Source: Cellulomonas sp. SLBN-39 (lineage in GTDB: Bacteria; Actinomycetota; Actinomycetes; Actinomycetales; Cellulomonadaceae). Taken from it: a stretch of 64,000 nucleotides of DNA. Made by a program: the position numbers and the translations under genes. Below are positions 1 to 8,423 of this stretch, one piece after another (the first letter of the stretch is position 1; each line of letters opens with the position of its first letter). Location: the NCBI RefSeq assembly GCF_006715865.1, contig NZ_VFOA01000001.1, positions 2,666,001-2,730,000 of the forward strand. Reading direction: 5' to 3'. The notes beneath the pieces are model-generated. The model had not been told where the DNA came from, did not search any database, and saw nothing but the letters and a program-made list of their open reading frames with translations.

Positions 1-155
1 AGCCGGGCCTGCGCGTGTACGCCAAGTCGACCAACCTGCCGAAGGTGCTCGGCGGCCTGGGCGTGGCGATCCTGTCCACGTCGTCCGGGCTGCTCACCGA
101 CAAGCAGGCCGCCAAGAAGGGCGTGGGCGGAGAAGTCCTCGCCTACGTCTGGTAA
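1..155 (+). CDS. rpsH: 30S ribosomal protein S8, C-terminal part
   Basis: The window opens inside this gene; about 50 codons remain, in the frame whose codons begin at position 3, ending at TAA 153-155. The visible residues include [20 protein letters not shown] and the typical S8 ending [10 protein letters not shown]8 is a primary 16S rRNA binder in the central domain of the 30S subunit. It is followed after 25 nt by rplF, the normal spc-operon order. A ribosome binding site (GGAGAGGAG) lies in that gap. The N-terminal part lies outside the window. Confidence 0.96.
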   Translation, partial: PGLRVYAKSTNLPKVLGGLGVAILSTSSGLLTDKQAAKKGVGGEVLAYVW

Positions 156-180
156 TCCGAGACGGAGAGGAGACACAGCC

Positions 181-720
181 ATGTCCCGTATCGGCAGGAT
201 CCCCGTCCCGGTGCCGACCGGAGTCGACGTCACCATCGACGGCGCACTCGTCACGGTGAAGGGCCCCAAGGGCGCCCTCACCCACACGATCGCCGCCCCC
301 ATCCAGGTCGAGCGTGACGACGCCGGCGCCCTCGTGGTGCAGCGTCCCGACGACGAGCGCGCGTCGCGCTCGCTGCACGGCCTGACCCGCACGCTCCTGG
401 CCAACATGGTCGTCGGCGTGACCGACGGCTACACGAAGAAGCTCGAGATCGTCGGCACGGGTTACCGCGTCACGGCGAAGGGCTCGAACCTCGAGTTCGC
501 GCTCGGCTTCAGCCACCCCGTCGTCGTCGAGGCGCCGGAGGGCATCACCTTCGCCGTCGAGACGCCGACGAAGTTCTCGGTGCAGGGCATCGACAAGCAG
601 CAGGTGGGCGAGGTCGCCGCGAACATCCGCAAGATCCGCAAGCCCGAGCCCTACAAGGGCAAGGGTGTGCGGTACGCGGGCGAGAACGTGCGCCGCAAGG
701 TCGGAAAGGCTGGGAAGTAG
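181..720 (+). CDS. rplF: 50S ribosomal protein L6
   Basis: This 179-residue protein matches the usual L6 length and begins [17 protein letters not shown]. It carries the family signature [14 protein letters not shown] near residue 158, which contacts 23S rRNA near the sarcin-ricin loop. L6 sits at the base of the L7/L12 stalk and is essential for subunit assembly. The ATG is preceded by a purine-rich GGAGAGGAGA stretch. The gene is separated from rplR by two bases, so the two are almost certainly translationally coupled. Confidence 0.98.
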   Translation: MSRIGRIPVPVPTGVDVTIDGALVTVKGPKGALTHTIAAPIQVERDDAGALVVQRPDDERASRSLHGLTRTLLANMVVGVTDGYTKKLEIVGTGYRVTAKGSNLEFALGFSHPVVVEAPEGITFAVETPTKFSVQGIDKQQVGEVAANIRKIRKPEPYKGKGVRYAGENVRRKVGKAGK

Positions 721-722
721 CC

Positions 723-1094
723 ATGGCGATCAGCATCAAGGGCAAGGGCAAGACGATCGCCCGGCGCCGCCGTCACGTCCGTCTGCGCAAGAAGGTCGTC
801 GGCACGGCCGTGCGTCCCCGTCTCGTCGTGACCCGCTCCGCGCGGCACATCACGGCGCAGGTCGTGGACGACGCGATCGGTCAGACCGTCGCCTCCGCGT
901 CGACCCTCGAGGCGGACCTGCGTGCCGCCGAGGGCGACAAGACCGCGAAGGCGCGCAAGGTCGGCGAGCTCGTGGCCGAGCGTGCGAAGGCGGCCGGCGT
1001 CGAGTCGGTCGTGTTCGACCGTGGCGGCAACAAGTACCACGGCCGCGTGGCCGCGGTCGCCGACGGCGCCCGCGAGGGTGGCCTGGCCCTGTGA
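723..1094 (+). CDS. rplR: 50S ribosomal protein L18
   Basis: The 123-residue product begins [20 protein letters not shown], with the basic N-terminal tail typical of L18. It ends in the conserved [22 protein letters not shown]18 binds 5S rRNA and anchors it to the large subunit. The gene starts 2 nt after the rplF stop and is followed 34 nt later by rpsE, in the standard spc order. Length and ends agree with the family, and nothing unusual was noticed. Confidence 0.98.
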   Translation: MAISIKGKGKTIARRRRHVRLRKKVVGTAVRPRLVVTRSARHITAQVVDDAIGQTVASASTLEADLRAAEGDKTAKARKVGELVAERAKAAGVESVVFDRGGNKYHGRVAAVADGAREGGLAL

Positions 1095-1128
1095 CGACGA
1101 ACTCCGCATCGAAGAAGAGGACTTTCTG

Positions 1129-1770
1129 ATGGCTGCTCCTCAGCGCAGCAACACCGGTGCCGGCGGCACCGGCGGCGACCGCCGCGAGGGCGGGCGTCGT
1201 GACGGCGGGCGGCGCGGCGACGCCGCCGAGAAGAGCGCTTTCGTCGAGCGCGTCGTGACGATCAACCGTGTCGCGAAGGTCGTCAAGGGCGGCCGTCGCT
1301 TCAGCTTCACCGCGCTCGTCGTGGTGGGCGACGGTGACGGCACGGTCGGCGTCGGCTACGGGAAGGCCAAGGAGGTGCCCGCGGCGATCGCCAAGGGCGT
1401 CGAGGAGGCGAAGAAGAACTTCTTCCGCGTCCCCCGCATCCAGGGCACCATCCCGCACCCCGTGCAGGGCGAGAAGGCGGCCGGCGTGGTGTTCCTGCGC
1501 CCGGCCTCCCCGGGTACCGGTGTGATCGCCGGTGGTCCGGTCCGCGCCGTGCTCGAGTGCGCCGGCATCCACGACGTGCTCAGCAAGTCGCTCGGGTCGT
1601 CGAACTCGATCAACATCGTGCACGCCACGGTCGAGGCCCTGCGCGGCCTCGAGGAGCCCGAGGCCGTGGCCGCCCGTCGTGGGCTGGCTCTCGACCACGT
1701 GGCCCCCGCGCCTCTCCTGCGTGCGCAGGCCGAGGGTCGTGCGGCGGCGGCGGCGAAGGTGGGTGCCTGA
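1129..1770 (+). CDS. rpsE: 30S ribosomal protein S5
   Basis: S5 of 213 residues. I start it at the ATG at 1129, which follows a GAAGAAGAGG binding site; the frame is open further upstream but only inside rplR. Residues 1-40 form a Gly/Arg/Asp-rich tail common in actinobacterial S5. The S5 domain then begins [20 protein letters not shown]5 lines the mRNA entry channel and affects decoding fidelity. Its TGA overlaps the rpmD ATG (TGATG at 1768-1772), implying translational coupling. Confidence 0.97.
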   Translation: MAAPQRSNTGAGGTGGDRREGGRRDGGRRGDAAEKSAFVERVVTINRVAKVVKGGRRFSFTALVVVGDGDGTVGVGYGKAKEVPAAIAKGVEEAKKNFFRVPRIQGTIPHPVQGEKAAGVVFLRPASPGTGVIAGGPVRAVLECAGIHDVLSKSLGSSNSINIVHATVEALRGLEEPEAVAARRGLALDHVAPAPLLRAQAEGRAAAAAKVGA

Positions 1771-1952
1771 TGGCCCGCCTCAAGGTGACCCAGACCCGGT
1801 CCGCCATCGGCGGCAAGCAGAACCAGCGCGACACGCTGCGCACCCTGGGCCTCAAGCGGATCGGCGACGTCGTCGTCAAGGAGGACCGTCCTGAGATCCG
1901 CGGCATGGTCAAGACGGTGACGCACCTCGTCGCGGTCGAGGAGGTCGAGTGA
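1770..1952 (+). CDS. rpmD: 50S ribosomal protein L30
   Basis: Small 60-residue protein beginning [20 protein letters not shown] and containing the L30 pattern [19 protein letters not shown]30 is a small, non-universal large-subunit protein that is present in actinobacteria. Its ATG overlaps the rpsE stop by one base. The L15 reading frame begins just after its own stop at 1950-1952. Length is exactly typical. Confidence 0.97.
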   Translation: MARLKVTQTRSAIGGKQNQRDTLRTLGLKRIGDVVVKEDRPEIRGMVKTVTHLVAVEEVE

Positions 1953-1954
1953 CC

Positions 1955-2599
1955 ATGGCCGACGACAAGAAGGCCGACGAGACGGTCGCCAGCACGGAGA
2001 CGGCTCCCAAGGCCGCCGCCAAGAAGGCGCCCGCGAAGAAGGCTCCGGCGAAGGAGGTCTCCACGGAGGCCGCCGCGACGGAGAAGCCGAAGGCCGCGCG
2101 CAAGCCGGCCGCGGCGAAGGCTGCGGAGAAGCCCTCGGGCAAGACGACGGAGGGCGCGGGCGGCACGCTGCGCGTGCACCACCTGCGTCCCGCCCCCGGC
2201 GCCAAGACCGCCAAGACCCGCGTGGGTCGTGGTGAGGCGTCGAAGGGCAAGACCGCCGGTCGTGGCACCAAGGGCACCAAGGCCCGCTACCAGGTGCCGG
2301 ACCGGTTCGAGGGTGGGCAGATGCCGCTGCACATGCGTCTGCCGAAGCTCCGCGGCTTCAAGAACCCGTTCCGTGTCGAGTACCAGGTCGTGAACCTGGA
2401 CAAGCTCTCGGCGCTGTACCCGCAGGGCGGCGACGTCACCGTCGCCGACCTGGTGGCCAAGGGCGCGGTCCGCAAGGGCCAGCCGGTCAAGGTGCTCGGC
2501 ACCGGCGACATCACGGTCAAGGTCTCCGTGGCGGTCGACGCGTACTCCGCGTCCGCCAAGGAGAAGATCGTGGCCGCCGGCGGCAGCATCCAGGACTGA
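1955..2599 (+). CDS. rplO: 50S ribosomal protein L15 with long basic N-terminal extension
   Basis: Starting at ATG 1955 (GTG 1949 is the in-frame alternative) the protein has 214 residues, against about 145-150 for a standard L15. The canonical domain begins near residue 69 with [15 protein letters not shown] and includes the Gly-rich [18 protein letters not shown] segment. Residues 1-68 are low-complexity Ala/Lys/Pro/Glu with AKKAPAKK repeats, like a histone H1 tail. The only start-like codon close to the canonical N-terminus is the GTG in LRVHH, so the extension is probably translated. L15 is a late assembly protein at the centre of the 50S subunit. A strong hairpin follows the gene. Confidence 0.93.
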   Translation: MADDKKADETVASTETAPKAAAKKAPAKKAPAKEVSTEAAATEKPKAARKPAAAKAAEKPSGKTTEGAGGTLRVHHLRPAPGAKTAKTRVGRGEASKGKTAGRGTKGTKARYQVPDRFEGGQMPLHMRLPKLRGFKNPFRVEYQVVNLDKLSALYPQGGDVTVADLVAKGAVRKGQPVKVLGTGDITVKVSVAVDAYSASAKEKIVAAGGSIQD

Positions 2600-2606
2600 C
2601 GTCTCG

Positions 2607-2640
2607 ACGGGGCCGGTGGGCGTATGCCCGCCGGCCCCGT
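2607..2640 (+). terminator. Stem-loop terminator after rplO
   Basis: Arms ACGGGGCCGG (2607-2616) and CCGGCCCCGT (2631-2640) pair perfectly. An inner GGGC/GCCC stem and a four-base GTAT loop extend the structure, and TTCGTCTGTC follows. The structure sits 8 nt past the rplO stop, so the spc operon probably ends or attenuates here rather than reading freely into secY. Confidence 0.7.
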
Positions 2641-2669
2641 TTCGTCTGTCCGACACCATCCGTTAGGGT
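2641..2669 (+). promoter_or_regulatory. Candidate promoter of secY-adk-map
   Basis: A TAGGGT -10-like hexamer at 2664-2669 lies 17 nt after TTCGTC (2641-2646), a weak -35. It follows the rplO hairpin directly and precedes the secY GTG by about 87 nt. The -10 fits the actinobacterial TANNNT pattern, but the -35 is poor. Confidence 0.45.
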
Positions 2670-2756
2670 TCCCCGGGGTCCGCCGGCACACCAGGACCAC
2701 GTGGCCGGGACGGTCCGGCCGTCGACATCGCCGCCGCGGCGGCTCAGGAGGACCAG

Positions 2757-4055
2757 GTGCTCAGCGCATTCGTCCGGGCGTTCCGGACGCCCGACCTGCG
2801 GCGCAAGCTGCTCTTCACCATCGGCATCATGGTGGTGTTCCGCGTCGGGTCGTTCCTGCCCACCCCTGGGGTGAGCTACCCGAACGTCCAGGTCTGCATC
2901 GAGCAGACGGCCGACGGGAACAACCTGCTGGGCCTCGTGAACCTGTTCAGCGGGGGAGCGCTCCTGCAGCTGTCGGTGTTCGCGCTCGGGATCATGCCGT
3001 ACATCACGGCGAGCATCATCATCCAGCTCCTGCGTGTGGTGATCCCCAAGTTCGAGGAGCTGCACAAGGAGGGCCAGTCCGGCACCGCGAAGCTCACGCA
3101 GTACACGCGGTACCTGACGATCGGCCTGGCGATCCTGCAGTCGACGACCGTCATCACCTTCGCGCGCAGCGGCAACCTCTTCGCCGGCTGCACGGTCGAG
3201 GTCATCCCGGACGACTCGTGGTCGACGCTCCTGGTCATGGTCATCACGATGACCGCCGGCACGGGCCTGATCATGTGGCTGGGCGAGCTCATCACCGAGC
3301 GCGGCGTCGGCAACGGCATGTCGCTGCTCATCTTCACGTCGATCGCCGCGAGCTTCCCCGGTGCGATGTGGTCGATCATCGGCGCGAACGACGGCGTCAC
3401 GAAGTTCCTCGTGGTCTTCGCGATCATCATCCTGGTGATCGGGCTCGTGGTCTTCGTCGAGCAGTCCCAGCGGCGCATCCCCGTGCAGTACGCCAAGCGC
3501 ATGGTCGGTCGACGGATGTACGGCGGCTCCAGCACCTACATCCCGATCAAGATCAACATGGCCGGCATCATCCCGGTCATCTTCGCGTCGTCCCTGCTGG
3601 CGGTGCCCACGCTGCTCGCGCAGTTCGGCGACCCGACCGAGGGCTGGGTGCAGTGGATCAGCATCCATCTCGCCGACCCGGGGGCCCCGCTGCACATCGC
3701 GATCTACGTGGTCCTCATCATCTTCTTCTGCTACTTCTACACGGCGATCACGTTCAACCCGGACGAGGTCGCGGACAACATGAAGAAGTACGGCGGGTTC
3801 ATCCCCGGCATCCGCGCGGGCCGCCCGACCGCCGAGTACCTCGACTACGTCATCACGCGCATCACCGCGCCGGGATCGATCTACCTGGCCCTGGTCGCGC
3901 TCATCCCGACCATCGCGTTCATCGTCATGGACGTGGGGACGAACATCCCGTTCGGCGGGGCGTCGATCCTCATCGTGGTCGGTGTGGGCCTGGAGACCGT
4001 CAAGCAGATCGAGTCCCAGCTGCAGCAGCGTCACTACGAAGGGTTCCTGCGTTGA
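2757..4055 (+). CDS. secY: Preprotein translocase subunit SecY
   Basis: The 432-residue membrane protein is the central channel of the Sec translocon in the cytoplasmic membrane. About ten hydrophobic segments are visible, and the SecY signature RMYGGSSTYIPIKIN lies in the middle third. GERGVGNGMSLLIF-type cytoplasmic loop residues are also present. The GTG start at 2757 follows GGCTCAGGAGGACCAG, a strong binding site. The adk start codon overlaps the stop (TTGA at 4052-4055). The upstream hairpin and candidate promoter suggest that secY-adk-map is a separate transcription unit. Confidence 0.97.
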   Translation: MLSAFVRAFRTPDLRRKLLFTIGIMVVFRVGSFLPTPGVSYPNVQVCIEQTADGNNLLGLVNLFSGGALLQLSVFALGIMPYITASIIIQLLRVVIPKFEELHKEGQSGTAKLTQYTRYLTIGLAILQSTTVITFARSGNLFAGCTVEVIPDDSWSTLLVMVITMTAGTGLIMWLGELITERGVGNGMSLLIFTSIAASFPGAMWSIIGANDGVTKFLVVFAIIILVIGLVVFVEQSQRRIPVQYAKRMVGRRMYGGSSTYIPIKINMAGIIPVIFASSLLAVPTLLAQFGDPTEGWVQWISIHLADPGAPLHIAIYVVLIIFFCYFYTAITFNPDEVADNMKKYGGFIPGIRAGRPTAEYLDYVITRITAPGSIYLALVALIPTIAFIVMDVGTNIPFGGASILIVVGVGLETVKQIESQLQQRHYEGFLR

Positions 4056-4630
4056 GCGCACGTCTCGTCCTGCTCGGTCCCCCCGGCGCCGGCAAGGGCA
4101 CCCAGGCCGTCCGGATCTCGGAGCGCCTGGGGGTCCCGGCCATCTCGACCGGCGACATCTTCCGCGCCAACATCACGAACGGCACGGAGCTGGGACGCAA
4201 GGTCCAGGACATCACCGCGTCGGGCGCGCTCGTGCCGGACGACCTGACCAACGCGCTGGTCCGTGACCGCCTCACCCAGGCGGACGCGGTGGACGGCTTC
4301 CTGCTCGACGGGTACCCCCGCAACGTCGCCCAGGTGGCGGCCCTCGACGAGATGCTGTCCGCCGCCGGCCTGAGCCTCGGTGCCGCGGTCGAGCTGACCG
4401 TCGACCCGCAGGTCGTGGTGGACCGGCTCACCCGACGCGCGCAGATCGAGGGGCGCGCCGACGACACGGAGGACGTGATCCGGCACCGACTCGACGTGTA
4501 CGCCGAGCAGACCGCCCCGATCTCCCAGGTGTACGCCGCTCGGGGTCTCCTGGTGCAGGTCGACGGGCTCGGGGACGTCGACGAGGTCACCGGTCGTCTG
4601 CTGGCCGCGCTCGCGCCCGTCGTCGCCTGA
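4052..4630 (+). CDS. adk: Adenylate kinase
   Basis: Catalyses AMP + ATP to 2 ADP. I start it at TTG 4052, overlapping the secY stop, because the protein then begins MSARLVLLGPPGAGKGTQAV with the P-loop GPPGAGKGT at residues 9-17. At 192 residues it is the short form with a small LID (RLTRRAQIEGRADDTEDV), lacking the zinc-finger LID of Gram-positive long forms. The DGYPRN motif of the CORE domain is intact. Rare TTG initiation coupled to secY translation probably keeps expression tied to that gene. Confidence 0.95.
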   Translation: MSARLVLLGPPGAGKGTQAVRISERLGVPAISTGDIFRANITNGTELGRKVQDITASGALVPDDLTNALVRDRLTQADAVDGFLLDGYPRNVAQVAALDEMLSAAGLSLGAAVELTVDPQVVVDRLTRRAQIEGRADDTEDVIRHRLDVYAEQTAPISQVYAARGLLVQVDGLGDVDEVTGRLLAALAPVVA

Positions 4631-4640
4631 CAGCGGCCGC

Positions 4641-5483
4641 ATGTTCGGCAGGGAGAAGATCGAGCACAAGTCGCGCGAGCAGATCCTGCTCATGCGCCGC
4701 GCGGGACTCGTCGTGGCCGACGCGCTGGACGCCGTGCGTGCGCGCATCGCCCCGGGGATGACCACCGCCGATCTTGACGCCGTCGCCGAGGAGGTCATCC
4801 TCGGCGCGGGGGCCACGCCGTCGTTCCTGGGCTACCACGGGTACCCGGCGTCGCTCTGCGTCTCCGTCAACGAGGAGATCGTCCACGGCATCCCCGGGCC
4901 CCGCGTGCTGCAGGCGGGGGACGTCGTCTCGGTCGACTGCGGTGCCATCGTCGACGGCTGGCACGGTGACTCCGCCGTGACGGTCGTGCTGGGCGAGGCC
5001 GACCCGCTCGACGTCGAGCTGGCGACGACCACCGAGGACGCGCTGTGGGCCGGGATCGCGGCGATCGCGTCCGCCGACCGGCTCGGTGCCGTCGGCGAGG
5101 CCGTCGAGGACGTCGTCGAGCTCGCCGCCGCCCGCGGGGCGAACGGCGGGCGGGCGTACGGGATCGTCGAGGACTACGTGGGCCACGGCATCGGCACGGC
5201 GATGCACCAGCCCCCGGACGTCCCGAACTTCCGCACCCGCGACCGCGGCGCGAAGGTCCGCCCCGGCCTGTGCGTCGCCGTCGAGCCGATGCTGGTGCGG
5301 GGCGCCGAGGCCAACCACGTCCTCGCGGACGACTGGACGGTCGTCACCGACGACGCGTCGCGCGCCGCGCACTGGGAGCACACCGTGGCCGTGCACGAGG
5401 GCGGCCTGTGGGTGCTCACCGCGCGCGACGGGGGAGCGGAACGGCTCGCCCGCCTGGGTGTCCAGGTCGCCCCGTTGTCCTGA
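4641..5483 (+). CDS. map: Methionine aminopeptidase, type I
   Basis: The 280-residue enzyme removes initiator Met from nascent proteins. The two-metal site is complete: Asp99, Asp110, His182, Glu215 and Glu246, with the substrate-contact His82 in VHGIPG. It is longer than the 250-265 residues of minimal type Ia enzymes, mainly through its C-terminus. It lies 10 nt after adk in the classical secY-adk-map order. The ATG at 4641 leaves little room for a binding site, so coupling to adk is likely. Confidence 0.96.
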   Translation: MFGREKIEHKSREQILLMRRAGLVVADALDAVRARIAPGMTTADLDAVAEEVILGAGATPSFLGYHGYPASLCVSVNEEIVHGIPGPRVLQAGDVVSVDCGAIVDGWHGDSAVTVVLGEADPLDVELATTTEDALWAGIAAIASADRLGAVGEAVEDVVELAAARGANGGRAYGIVEDYVGHGIGTAMHQPPDVPNFRTRDRGAKVRPGLCVAVEPMLVRGAEANHVLADDWTVVTDDASRAAHWEHTVAVHEGGLWVLTARDGGAERLARLGVQVAPLS

Positions 5484-5527
5484 CGGGTCGCGGACCGTCG
5501 CCGGAGGTGGCCGGGAGCACCGTCGTC

Positions 5528-5556
5528 GTCGAGCATGCGGCTGCATGACGTATGAT
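5528..5556 (+). promoter_or_regulatory. Candidate promoter upstream of infA
   Basis: TATGAT at 5551-5556 is a near-consensus -10 in an otherwise GC-rich 246-nt gap between map and infA. The -35 region around 5528-5533 is weak. It gives a 5' leader of roughly 165 nt to the infA start; I see no recognisable riboswitch in that leader. Confidence 0.5.
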
Positions 5557-5729
5557 GGTGCGTTGGTTGTGTGCACCGAGCATCCTCCTGCCCGTACGCC
5601 CCTTCGTGGGCGCGTGGCGGTGGTGCGCGGCGCCGCGTACGACTCCCCACGACGGCACGGGCGCGGACCTGCGCGCCCGTGGCCACCGCGGGGTGCACGG
5701 CAGCAGAAGATCGACAGTTAGCGGAGGAC

Positions 5730-5951
5730 ATGGCCAAGAAGGACGGCGTCATCGAGATCGAGGGGAGTGTCGTCGAGGCACTCCCCAACGCGATGTTCCG
5801 CGTGGAGCTCGCGAACGGCCACAAGGTGCTGGCCCACATCTCGGGGAAGATGCGCCAGCACTACATCCGGATCCTCCCCGAGGACCGTGTCGTGGTGGAG
5901 CTCAGCCCGTACGACCTGTCCCGCGGGCGCATCGTCTACCGCTACAAGTAA
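5730..5951 (+). CDS. infA: Translation initiation factor IF-1
   Basis: The 73-residue S1/OB-fold protein begins [20 protein letters not shown] and ends [13 protein letters not shown], an exact family match in length and sequence. IF-1 binds the 30S A site and assists IF-2 and IF-3 in start-codon selection. The ATG at 5730 follows a GCGGAGGAC binding site. It is the first gene after the TATGAT promoter and leads the infA-rpmJ-rpsM-rpsK group. Confidence 0.98.
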   Translation: MAKKDGVIEIEGSVVEALPNAMFRVELANGHKVLAHISGKMRQHYIRILPEDRVVVELSPYDLSRGRIVYRYK

Positions 5952-6012
5952 CCACCACTCGACACGCCGTCGCACCGGGAGAGCCGGTGGCACGGCGGCG
6001 GAGGAACACGCG

Positions 6013-6126
6013 ATGAAGGTCAAGCCGAGCGTCAAGAAGATCTGCGACAAGTGCAAGGTGATCCGCCGGCACGGTCGCGTCCAGGTGATCTGCGAGAACC
6101 TGCGCCACAAGCAGCGCCAGGGCTGA
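6013..6126 (+). CDS. rpmJ: 50S ribosomal protein L36, zinc-ribbon form
   Basis: The 37-residue protein has the zinc ribbon [17 protein letters not shown] plus a following His (NLRHKQRQG), so it is the zinc-binding C+ paralog. It sits 61 nt after infA and 166 nt before rpsM, the usual order. L36 stabilises 23S rRNA folding near the peptidyl-transferase side. The ATG at 6013 follows GGCGGAGGAACACGCG. Confidence 0.97.
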   Translation: MKVKPSVKKICDKCKVIRRHGRVQVICENLRHKQRQG

Positions 6127-6181
6127 GCAGCACACCTGCAGCACCCGCCCGTCAGGGCAGCAAGCGCACCGTCACTTCGGC

Positions 6182-6228
6182 GCGGGTCGTGCGACCCGCC
6201 CGGTGAACCCCCGGCTCGGAGGCCGGGG
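6182..6228 (+). other. Two stem-loops in the rpmJ-rpsM leader
   Basis: GCGGGTC/GACCCGC (6182-6188 and 6193-6199) forms one hairpin. CCCCGGC/GCCGGGG (6209-6215 and 6222-6228) forms a second. They lie in the 166-nt gap before rpsM and could be an attenuator or a ribosomal-protein binding leader. No T-tract follows, so I do not call a terminator. Confidence 0.4.
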
Positions 6229-6292
6229 CCCGCGGCACAGCGGGATGGCGGTGCGGCAGACCTCCGAACGCAGTACAGGAGCCGTCAGGCAC

Positions 6293-6673
6293 ATGGCACG
6301 TCTCATCGGTGTCGACCTGCCCCGCGACAAGCGGGTCGAGGTCGCTCTCACCTACATCTACGGGGTCGGACGCACGCGTGCGCAGCAGACCCTCGCCGCC
6401 ACGGGCATCAGCCCCGACGTCCGGGTGAAGGACCTGGGCGACGCCGAGCTGGTCGCGCTGCGCGACCACCTCGAGGGCAGCTTCAAGCTCGAGGGCGACC
6501 TCCGCCGCGAGGTCGCCGCCGACATCCGCCGCAAGGTCGAGATCGGCAGCTACGAGGGCCTGCGTCACCGCCGCGGCCTGCCGGTGCGCGGTCAGCGCAC
6601 CAAGACCAACGCGCGCACCCGCAAGGGTCCCAAGCGCACCGTCGCCGGCAAGAAGAAGGCCGGGCGCAAGTGA
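6293..6673 (+). CDS. rpsM: 30S ribosomal protein S13
   Basis: The 126-residue protein begins at ATG 6293 ([20 protein letters not shown]) and contains the helix-two-turns-helix region [13 protein letters not shown]. The signature [20 protein letters not shown] and a Lys-rich tail follow. The frame is open upstream of 6293, but the family N-terminus is clear. S13 contacts 16S rRNA in the head, P-site tRNA and the L5 bridge. The spacer to rpsK is 77 nt with a GAGAGAAGAAGAG binding site. Confidence 0.97.
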   Translation: MARLIGVDLPRDKRVEVALTYIYGVGRTRAQQTLAATGISPDVRVKDLGDAELVALRDHLEGSFKLEGDLRREVAADIRRKVEIGSYEGLRHRRGLPVRGQRTKTNARTRKGPKRTVAGKKKAGRK

Positions 6674-6750
6674 CGTCGCGGGCCGGTCGCGCCTGCCGCT
6701 GACCGCCCGTCCGTCGCCCTCACGACCCGCAGACCCCGAGAGAAGAAGAG

Positions 6751-7152
6751 ATGCCTCCCAAGTCCCGCACCTCCGTGCGCAAGCCGCGTCGCAAGGAGAA
6801 GAAGAACGTCTCCCACGGCCAGGCGCACATCAAGAGCACGTTCAACAACACCATCGTGTCCATCACCGACCCGTCGGGCGCCGTCATCGCGTGGGCGTCC
6901 TCCGGCCAGGTCGGCTTCAAGGGCTCGCGCAAGTCGACCCCGTTCGCCGCGCAGCTCGCCGCCGAGGCCGCCGCGCGTCGTGCGCAGGAGCACGGCATGC
7001 GCAAGGTCGACGTCTTCGTCAAGGGCCCGGGCTCCGGTCGTGAGACCGCGATCCGCTCCCTGCAGGCGACCGGCCTCGAGGTCGGCTCGATCCAGGACGT
7101 CACGCCCCAGGCGCACAACGGCTGCCGCCCGCCGAAGCGTCGCCGCGTCTGA
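6751..7152 (+). CDS. rpsK: 30S ribosomal protein S11
   Basis: S11 of 133 residues with a basic N-terminal tail ([17 protein letters not shown]) and the family core [17 protein letters not shown]. It ends in [19 protein letters not shown]11 sits on the 30S platform near the mRNA exit. In many bacteria rpsD comes next; here a 181-nt gap with two perfect hairpins leads to rpoA instead. Start ATG 6751. Confidence 0.97.
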   Translation: MPPKSRTSVRKPRRKEKKNVSHGQAHIKSTFNNTIVSITDPSGAVIAWASSGQVGFKGSRKSTPFAAQLAAEAAARRAQEHGMRKVDVFVKGPGSGRETAIRSLQATGLEVGSIQDVTPQAHNGCRPPKRRRV

Positions 7153-7159
7153 CCCCGAC

Positions 7160-7221
7160 GGCCGGGACCGGTAGCGGAAGCACCGGTCCCGGCCCTCGCG
7201 CGTCCGTCCGTCGGACGCGCG
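7160..7221 (+). terminator. Tandem stem-loops between rpsK and rpoA
   Basis: GGCCGGGACCGGT (7160-7172) pairs perfectly with ACCGGTCCCGGCC (7182-7194). CGCGCGTCCG (7197-7206) pairs with CGGACGCGCG (7212-7221). The first begins 8 nt after the rpsK stop and looks like an intrinsic terminator without a U-tract, as is common in high-GC actinobacteria. rpoA then needs read-through or its own promoter. Confidence 0.6.
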
Positions 7222-7333
7222 GGACCCGGGGTCGACACCCGCACCTCCGTTGGCCGCGCGGACCGAGGCCCGGCCAGCCCAGCAGCACTCGCGGAGCGTC
7301 ATATGGCGGACGCCCGCGGAGAGGAACCCCACC

Positions 7334-8344
7334 GTGCTCATCGCACAGCGCCCCACCCTGACCGAAGAGGTCATCTCGGAGCACCGCTCGCGGTTCTCCA
7401 TCGAGCCCCTCGAGCCCGGCTTCGGCTACACGCTCGGCAACTCCCTGCGCCGCACCCTGCTCTCCTCGATCCCGGGTGCGGCGGTCACGTCGATCCGCAT
7501 CGACGGCGTGCTGCACGAGTTCTCGACCGTGCCGGGGGTCAAGGAGGACGTCACCGAGATCATCCTCAACATCAAGAACCTCGTCGTCTCCTCGGAGAAC
7601 GACGAGCCCGTCGTGATGTACCTGCGCAAGCAGGGTGCGGGCGAGGTGTCGGGCGCGGACATCGTCCCGCCGGCCGGTGTCGAGGTGCACAACCCCGAGC
7701 TGCACCTGGCGACGCTCAACGAGAAGGGCAAGCTCGAGATCGAGCTCACCGTCGAGCGCGGCCGCGGCTACGTCTCCGCGGCGCAGAACAAGTCGTTCGA
7801 CGCCGAGATCGGCCGCATCCCGGTCGACTCGATCTACTCGCCCGTCCTCAAGGTGACCTACAAGGTCGAGGCGACGCGTGTCGAGCAGCGCACGGACTTC
7901 GACAAGCTCATCGTCGACGTCGAGACCAAGCCGGCGATCAGCCCCCGCGACGCGCTCGCGTCGGCGGGCAAGACGCTGGTCGAGCTCTTCGGCCTGGCGC
8001 GCGAGCTCAACGTCGAGGCCGAGGGCATCGAGATCGGTCCCTCGCCGACGGACGCGGCCCTGGCCGCGGACCTGGCGCTGCCGATCGAGGACCTGCAGCT
8101 GACGATCCGGTCGTACAACTGCCTCAAGCGTGAGGGCATCCACTCCGTCGGCGAGCTCGTCGCGCGGTCCGAGGCGGACCTGCTCGACATCCGCAACTTC
8201 GGTGCGAAGTCGATCACCGAGGTCAAGGAGAAGCTCGCCGAGCTGGGTCTGACCCTCAAGGACAGCCCCCTCGACTTCGACCCGCACGCCAGCGGGTACT
8301 ACACCGAGGACGAGGGCGACTTCGTCGAGGACGAGCAGTACTGA
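7334..8344 (+). CDS. rpoA: DNA-directed RNA polymerase subunit alpha
   Basis: 336 residues from GTG 7334 ([20 protein letters not shown]). The N-terminal assembly domain contains [20 protein letters not shown]. The C-terminal domain, about residues 250-320, has the helix-hairpin-helix motif [20 protein letters not shown] that binds UP elements and activators. An acidic tail ([11 protein letters not shown]) ends the protein. The alpha dimer scaffolds RNA polymerase assembly. The start is chosen by family N-terminus and the preceding GAGAGGA site. rplQ follows 79 nt later. Confidence 0.97.
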   Translation: MLIAQRPTLTEEVISEHRSRFSIEPLEPGFGYTLGNSLRRTLLSSIPGAAVTSIRIDGVLHEFSTVPGVKEDVTEIILNIKNLVVSSENDEPVVMYLRKQGAGEVSGADIVPPAGVEVHNPELHLATLNEKGKLEIELTVERGRGYVSAAQNKSFDAEIGRIPVDSIYSPVLKVTYKVEATRVEQRTDFDKLIVDVETKPAISPRDALASAGKTLVELFGLARELNVEAEGIEIGPSPTDAALAADLALPIEDLQLTIRSYNCLKREGIHSVGELVARSEADLLDIRNFGAKSITEVKEKLAELGLTLKDSPLDFDPHASGYYTEDEGDFVEDEQY

Positions 8345-8423
8345 CGCCGGGGAGCGCGCGGGTCGCCGCTGAGCGGCGGACCGGGCGCGACGCCCATCAC
8401 TGGAACTTCAAGGAGTAGAGACC

